From an uncultured bacterium (GTDB lineage: Bacteria > Edwardsbacteria > AC1 > EtOH8): a stretch of 64,000 bases of DNA. This document shows positions 60,446 to 64,000 of the stretch, in pieces. The notes below the pieces were generated by a model. That model was not told the origin of the DNA and made no database searches. It worked only from the letters and a program-made list of their open reading frames with translations. Numbering within the stretch: position 1 is the stretch's first letter; every line of letters starts with the position of its first letter. Both the position numbers and the translations under genes were made by a program. The stretch lies in the NCBI GenBank assembly GCA_937863685.1, contig CALMGM010000013.1, forward strand, positions 61,826 to 125,825, in the 5' to 3' direction.

Positions 60446-61699
60446 TTATTTTTCCCCTGAACTTTTGCCTGCCAGGAACCCGGTGGACCAGGCTATCTGC
60501 AGGTTGTACCCGCCGCAGGGCCCGTCAAGGTCCAGTATCTCTCCGCAGAAATATAATCCCTTGATCTTTTTGGATCCCATGGTAGCTTGATCTATCTGGT
60601 CGGCATCCACTCCGCCGGCCGTCACCACGGCTTCGTCGAAGCCTCGCAAGGATGTCACGGTAAATCGGATATCCTTTAAAAGTTCAATGACCTTTTTGCG
60701 CTGCCCGGCGTTCAACTGGTTGACCCTTAAGTCTTCGCTTATCCCGCACAGTTTGATGAACACCGGGATCAGCTTGGCCGGCAGGTATTCCTTGATGAAT
60801 ATCTTGAAGGTCTTTTTGCCCGATTCAACGATCTCCCTCTGAAGTCGCCGATTCAAAGTCTCCTCATCCAGGGCCGGCTTCAGGTCCAGCCGGCAGTCCA
60901 CCGGGCCGTCATCCAGCCAGGGGCCGACCGCCCGGCTGGCGTCCAGCACTATCGGGCCGGAGATGCCGTAATGGGTGAACAGCATCTCCCCGAAATATTT
61001 TATCTTTTTAGAGCCGCGGGCAAAGGTCAGCTCCGCATTCTTCAGGCTTAAGCCCTGCAGTTCCTTTACGAAATCCTCCTTTACATTAAGCGGTACATCC
61101 GATGGCTTCAAGGCGGTGACCGTATGGCCCAGGGCGGAAGCCCATGAATACCCGTCCCCGGTGGAGCCGGTGCCGGGATAGGACTTGCCTCCGGCGGCGA
61201 TTATCAATCTGGCTGATTTGTAAACTTCGGTCCCGGCCGTAACGCTGAATCCTTCTCGTTCCTTTCTGATGCCGGTGACCCTGGCATTGGTTATCACCCT
61301 GACCTTCCCGGCCGACAGATATCTCTCCAGGGCCTCCAGCACATCGCGGGAGCTGTCGCTCTCCGGGAAGTAGCGTCCGCCCCGTTCCAGCTTGGTCTTA
61401 AGGCCCAGTTCCTCGAAGAACTTTAGCGTGGCCTCAAAACCGAAACGGGTCAACGGGCCGAACAGGAAACGGGCCCTGGGGCCGCAATCGGCGATGAATT
61501 TCTTTACTTCCAGGTTATTGGTAATATTGCAACGGCCCTGGCCGGTGATCAGCAGTTTTTTGCCCAGGGAAGGCATTTTTTCCAATAGAACAACAGACGA
61601 TCCGCCTTTGGCTGCCGTTCCGGCTGCCATCATTCCTGCAGGACCACCGCCGATGACTATTACATCTATTTTTGATTTTTCCGAAGTAGCGATAAAAAT
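60446..61699 (-). CDS. HI0933-family NAD(P)/FAD-dependent oxidoreductase, probable non-ATG start
   Basis: A flavoprotein of the HI0933/YhiN family. The first standard Met codon (61633) would give 395 residues and cut off the dinucleotide-binding fold, but the frame upstream encodes KIDVIVIGGGPAG, the missing motif, and is open to a TGA. No ATG, GTG or TTG occurs there in frame. AAGG is followed by ATT (61699) and ATC (61693), so an ATT- or ATC-initiated protein of about 417 or 415 residues is likely. Further marks are GKKLLITGQGRCNITN and the C-terminal GEILDLDGPCGGYNLQIAWSTG. A promoter lies directly upstream. Reaction unknown. Confidence 0.85.
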   Translation of the reverse strand: MFIATSEKSKIDVIVIGGGPAGMMAAGTAAKGGSSVVLLEKMPSLGKKLLITGQGRCNITNNLEVKKFIADCGPRARFLFGPLTRFGFEATLKFFEELGLKTKLERGGRYFPESDSSRDVLEALERYLSAGKVRVITNARVTGIRKEREGFSVTAGTEVYKSARLIIAAGGKSYPGTGSTGDGYSWASALGHTVTALKPSDVPLNVKEDFVKELQGLSLKNAELTFARGSKKIKYFGEMLFTHYGISGPIVLDASRAVGPWLDDGPVDCRLDLKPALDEETLNRRLQREIVESGKKTFKIFIKEYLPAKLIPVFIKLCGISEDLRVNQLNAGQRKKVIELLKDIRFTVTSLRGFDEAVVTAGGVDADQIDQATMGSKKIKGLYFCGEILDLDGPCGGYNLQIAWSTGFLAGKSSGEK

Positions 61700-61722
61700 G
61701 ACCTTATTTGTGTATCTACAAT

Positions 61723-61751
61723 AACTTACATAATACCAAATTTTATGTCAA
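61723..61751 (-). promoter_or_regulatory. Candidate promoter of the flavoprotein-cyclase-glycosylation operon
   Basis: On the minus strand: -35 TTGACA (perfect), a 17-base spacer, -10 TAAGTT (weak). The start point near 61716 leaves a leader of roughly 17-23 bases, which forces translation to begin near AAGGTCATT and supports the unusual start. Confidence 0.5.
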
Positions 61752-61938
61752 CTTTGCAATATATTTATGAAAAATATTTAATTTTTATGGGACACCTCTT
61801 TTTTGCCACAGAGACACAAAGGCACAGAGATTTTAATATAATTAACCTGCCATTGCGAGAAAACAGCATGCTTGGCATCAGCCTGCACTGAGGGTGGCTC
61901 CTATCACTGCTTTCGAAGTGAAGCAATCCACAATTGTC

Positions 61939-61958
61939 ATTCCCGCGCAGGCGGGAAT
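61939..61958. repeat. dRS3-like inverted repeat (ATTCCC-N8-GGGAAT)
   Basis: ATTCCCGC-GCAG-GCGGGAAT is a perfect 8-bp hairpin. It has exactly the form of the dRS3 element of Neisseria, a type of repeat seen in many genomes. Confidence 0.65.
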
Positions 61959-62056
61959 CCAGGTTTTTACCGACCTCACCCTACCCACTTCGGAAGAAAA
62001 ACAATGGGGCATTCTCGGTGCAGGCTCTCTCCAGATAAATCTGGCGAGGGAACCGT

Positions 62057-62095
62057 CATTGCGAGAAGGCATTCCTTGGCCCTAACGAAGCAATC
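62057..62095. repeat. REP-like element CATTGCGAG ... GAAGCAATCC
   Basis: One of three partial copies in this stretch. The ends CATTGCGAG and AAGCAATCC are the termini of a common bacterial intergenic repeat; the centre is not conserved between copies. Confidence 0.55.
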
Positions 62096-62196
62096 CAAGC
62101 CTTCCCCTCTAAAAAGAGGGGATACAGAGCCTGCACTGAGGTAAACATGCATTGCCCTTTCGAAGTGGGTGTGTCATAAACCGACCTCTCCCCTAC

Positions 62197-62222
62197 CCCT
62201 CTCCTAATGCTTTAGGAGAGGG
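62197..62222. repeat. Hairpin CCCTCTCCTAA / TTAGGAGAGGG
   Basis: Perfect 11-bp arms around TGCT within the repeat mosaic. No adjacent T run fits a gene end, so it is read as a repeat, not a terminator. Confidence 0.55.
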
Positions 62223-62367
62223 AAGAGCCTGCGCTGAAAAATGCATGCATAATGACATGTGAAGCGGTGTGGTCTCACCGGTCACTGCGAGATATCTACT
62301 AAGCTTTGTTAATGAAGCAATCTCACGGCTTTGGGTTTAATCCCAACAAAGCATCAAAAGATAAAAC

Positions 62368-62396
62368 AATAAAAAAGGGCGACAATGTCGCCCTTT
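62368..62396 (-). terminator. Rho-independent terminator after the secreted repeat protein
   Basis: On the minus strand a perfect 10-bp stem AAAGGGCGAC-ATT-GTCGCCCTTT continues into TTTTTATTG, 15 bases after the stop codon. Confidence 0.85.
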
Positions 62397-62410
62397 CATC
62401 AAAATATGCT

Positions 62411-64000
62411 TTACTTAAGTACTACCATTTTTTTTGTTGTTTTAAAATCTCCTGTTTCAAGCCGATAAAAATACACTCCGTTAGCTATTGCTTTCCCGTC
62501 ATTATCTCTGCCATCCCAGGTCGCATCGTAGGCCCCTGGATTTTCAACTTCGTTAACTAAAGTTTTCACATGCTGCCCAACAATATTGTACACCTTTAAG
62601 CTTACTTGTCCTGATTTTGACAATTGATAATGGATTGTTGTTCGTTGATTAAATGGGTTGGGGCTATTTTGTTCTAACCTGAACATTGTACCAGATATTA
62701 TATTTGCTGGTTTCCCAGCCACGCCCGTTAGCACATCATGATAGATGCCGAAATAATAACTTGGTTTCTCGCCGGCCGTGGTGAACCACCCGCCAGCATA
62801 AACATCGCTGCTTTTGAACGCAAGACCCCAGACTTCGTTATTCATCCCGCTGCCCAGGGCCCCCCAGGTCGTTCCGTTCCACTTGGCGATATAGTTGGCG
62901 CTCATCCCGCCGGCCGTGGTGAAAACGCCGCCAGCATAGACATCGCTATCGCTGACCGCCAGGGCATGGACTCCGCCATTCATCCCGTTGCCCAGGGCCT
63001 CCCAGGAAGTACCGTTCCATCTAGCGATGCGGTTGGCGCTCACACCGCCGGCCATGGTAAAATAGCCGCCGGCATAGACATCGCTGCCGCTGATAGCAAG
63101 GGCATAGACATAGCTATTCATCCCGCTGCCCAGGGCCTCCCAGGACGTGCCGTTCCATTTGGCGATACTGCTGGCGCTTACACCGCCGGCCGTGTCAAAA
63201 CCGCCGCCGGCATAGACGCCGCTATCGCTGACCGTAATAGCTTGGACAGATTTATTCATCCCGCTGCCCAGGGCCTCCCAGGATGTTCCGTTCCACTTGG
63301 CGATATAATTGGCGCTCACACCGCCGGCCATAGTGAACTGGCCGCCGGCATAGAGATCGCTGCCGCTGGCCGCCAGGGCATAGACTCGCTCATTCATTCC
63401 ACTACCCATGGCCTCCCAGGACAAGCCGTTCCACTTGGCGATATAATTGGCGCTCACCCCGTCGGCCGTGGTGAAATAGCCGCCTGCATAGACATTGCTA
63501 TCACTAACAGCAAGAACATAGACATAGTTATTCATTCCACTGCCCAGGGCCTCCCAGGACGTGCCGTTCCATTTGGCAATGCTGTTGGCGCTCACATCTC
63601 CGGCGGTGGTGAAATAGCCCCCGGCATAGATATCGCTGCCGCCGGTCGCAAGGTCATAGACTTTGCCGCTAATGCCGTTTCCTATGACTAAGGCGGCCCA
63701 GGACGAGCCGTTCCATTTGGCGATGCGAATGGCGCTCACCCCGCCGGCGGTGGTGAAATAGCCACCGGCATATACATCGCTACCACTGGACGCAAGCGCC
63801 CAGACAGCGTCATTCATCCCGCTGCCCAGGGAAACCCAGGACGAGCCGTTCCACTTGGCTATATAGTTGGCACTCACCCCGCCGGCCGTGGAGAAAAGAC
63901 CGCCGGCATAGACATCGCTGCCACTGACAACCAGGTCAAAAACTCCGCCATTCATCCCGCTGCCCAGGGAATCCCAGGACGAGCCGTTCCATTTGGCTAT
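62411..64000 (-). CDS. Secreted 46-residue-repeat protein with C-terminal sorting/FlgD-like domain (5' end beyond window)
   Basis: Partial gene: the frame stays open to the window edge, and the M at 63955 is an internal repeat residue. About eight complete 46-residue units and a partial ninth follow the pattern V.ALA.SGSDVYAGG.FTTAGGVSAN.IAKWNG.SWEALGSGMN, likely beta-propeller blades. One unit (the second complete) has two extra residues. The last 85 residues (NSPNPFNQRTTIHYQL start, VYNIVGQ, DGKAIANGVYFYRL, KKMVVLK end) are a T9SS type A or FlgD-Ig-like sorting domain. Therefore it is an exported surface or extracellular protein. The signal peptide lies off the window. A strong terminator follows. 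Confidence 0.88.
   Translation of the reverse strand: MAKWNGSSWDSLGSGMNGGVFDLVVSGSDVYAGGLFSTAGGVSANYIAKWNGSSWVSLGSGMNDAVWALASSGSDVYAGGYFTTAGGVSAIRIAKWNGSSWAALVIGNGISGKVYDLATGGSDIYAGGYFTTAGDVSANSIAKWNGTSWEALGSGMNNYVYVLAVSDSNVYAGGYFTTADGVSANYIAKWNGLSWEAMGSGMNERVYALAASGSDLYAGGQFTMAGGVSANYIAKWNGTSWEALGSGMNKSVQAITVSDSGVYAGGGFDTAGGVSASSIAKWNGTSWEALGSGMNSYVYALAISGSDVYAGGYFTMAGGVSANRIARWNGTSWEALGNGMNGGVHALAVSDSDVYAGGVFTTAGGMSANYIAKWNGTTWGALGSGMNNEVWGLAFKSSDVYAGGWFTTAGEKPSYYFGIYHDVLTGVAGKPANIISGTMFRLEQNSPNPFNQRTTIHYQLSKSGQVSLKVYNIVGQHVKTLVNEVENPGAYDATWDGRDNDGKAIANGVYFYRLETGDFKTTKKMVVLK

Larger units (their letters stand above)
61752..62367. other. Gene-free repeat mosaic
   Basis: No gene is convincing here. 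The stretch holds a GCCACAGAGACACAAAGGC run (61804-61823), and three CATTGCGAG-then-GAAGCAATC pairs (61851-61930, 62057-62095, and 62282-62325, where the start is CACTGCGAG). The motif GCCTGC[A/G]CTGA also occurs three times (about 61881, 62130 and 62227), along with several hairpins listed separately. It resembles accumulated REP-type elements. Confidence 0.65.

Noticed and set aside
62738..63691. 317-codon plus-strand repeat frame
   Set aside because: It is the reverse reading of the 46-residue repeats; the periodicity is inherited from the real gene.
62411..63955. Possible CRISPR-like array because of regular repeats
   Set aside because: Repeats are 138 bases, coding, in frame throughout, and without unique spacers.

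Overview
The window is a chromosomal segment of an uncultured-type Gram-negative bacterium. Every convincing gene lies on the minus strand, so transcription runs from position 64000 toward 1. A Gram-negative envelope is indicated by predicted outer-membrane proteins, an RseP-type site-2 protease, lipobox substrate-binding proteins and a meso-diaminopimelate-type MurE (DNPR motif). The secreted protein with a C-terminal sorting or FlgD-like domain, the PorV-like barrel protein and the many TPR proteins fit the FCB group or a related candidate phylum (for example Edwardsbacteria/TA06-like). That placement is inference from gene content. I saw no rRNA, tRNA, CRISPR array, transposase or prophage.

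Layout. (1) 47-10483: probable operon ansA, TPR protein, GlcD-type FAD oxidase, Rex redox repressor, dihydrolipoamide dehydrogenase, two orphan peptide-type binding lipoproteins, histidine kinase, response regulator. (2) 10629-12713: EF-G-like GTPase with a degenerate G4 motif, with its own promoter and terminator. (3) 12819-16732: TPR protein, outer-membrane protein, RseP protease and a DUF2378-like protein. (4) 16787-19932: two translationally coupled surface proteins carrying ComEA-type helix-hairpin-helix domains. (5) 19933-20410: gene-free stretch with a promoter and a cluster of strong palindromes. (6) 20411-37291: complete dcw cell wall/division cluster in the order mraZ, STAS gene, rsmH, ftsL, ftsI, murE, murF, mraY, murD, ftsW, murG, murC, murB, ftsQ, ftsA, ftsZ, behind a near-consensus promoter and a five-copy 10-bp MraZ-box array. 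(7) 37574-45382: K+ channel, DUF5683-like protein, PP-loop protein, KamA-like radical SAM protein, lipid kinase, a four-helix-bundle gene framed by inverted heptanucleotide repeats, ridA, an A+T-rich orphan gene and xerD. (8) 45387-51778: giant coiled-coil protein, acyl-CoA synthetase, M50 protease, dxr. (9) 51791-61699: putative surface-pentosylation operon (ugd, UDP-xylose synthase, two GT39-like and two GT2 enzymes) co-transcribed with a diguanylate cyclase and an HI0933-type flavoprotein. (10) 61752-62367: gene-free repeat mosaic. (11) 62411-64000: 3' part of a secreted repeat protein that runs off the window.

How the genes work together. Region 6 supplies lipid II synthesis, septal synthases and the FtsZ/FtsA ring, with MraZ as likely autorepressor. 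Region 9 could make UDP-xylose from UDP-glucose, load it on a polyprenyl phosphate and transfer it to a surface acceptor. Region 1 joins a redox sensor, flavin/NAD enzymes and a solute-responsive two-component system. The least ordinary items are the heptad-flanked four-helix-bundle cassette, the helix-hairpin-helix outer-membrane pair, the STAS gene inside dcw, the dual FtsZ start and the MraZ operator.
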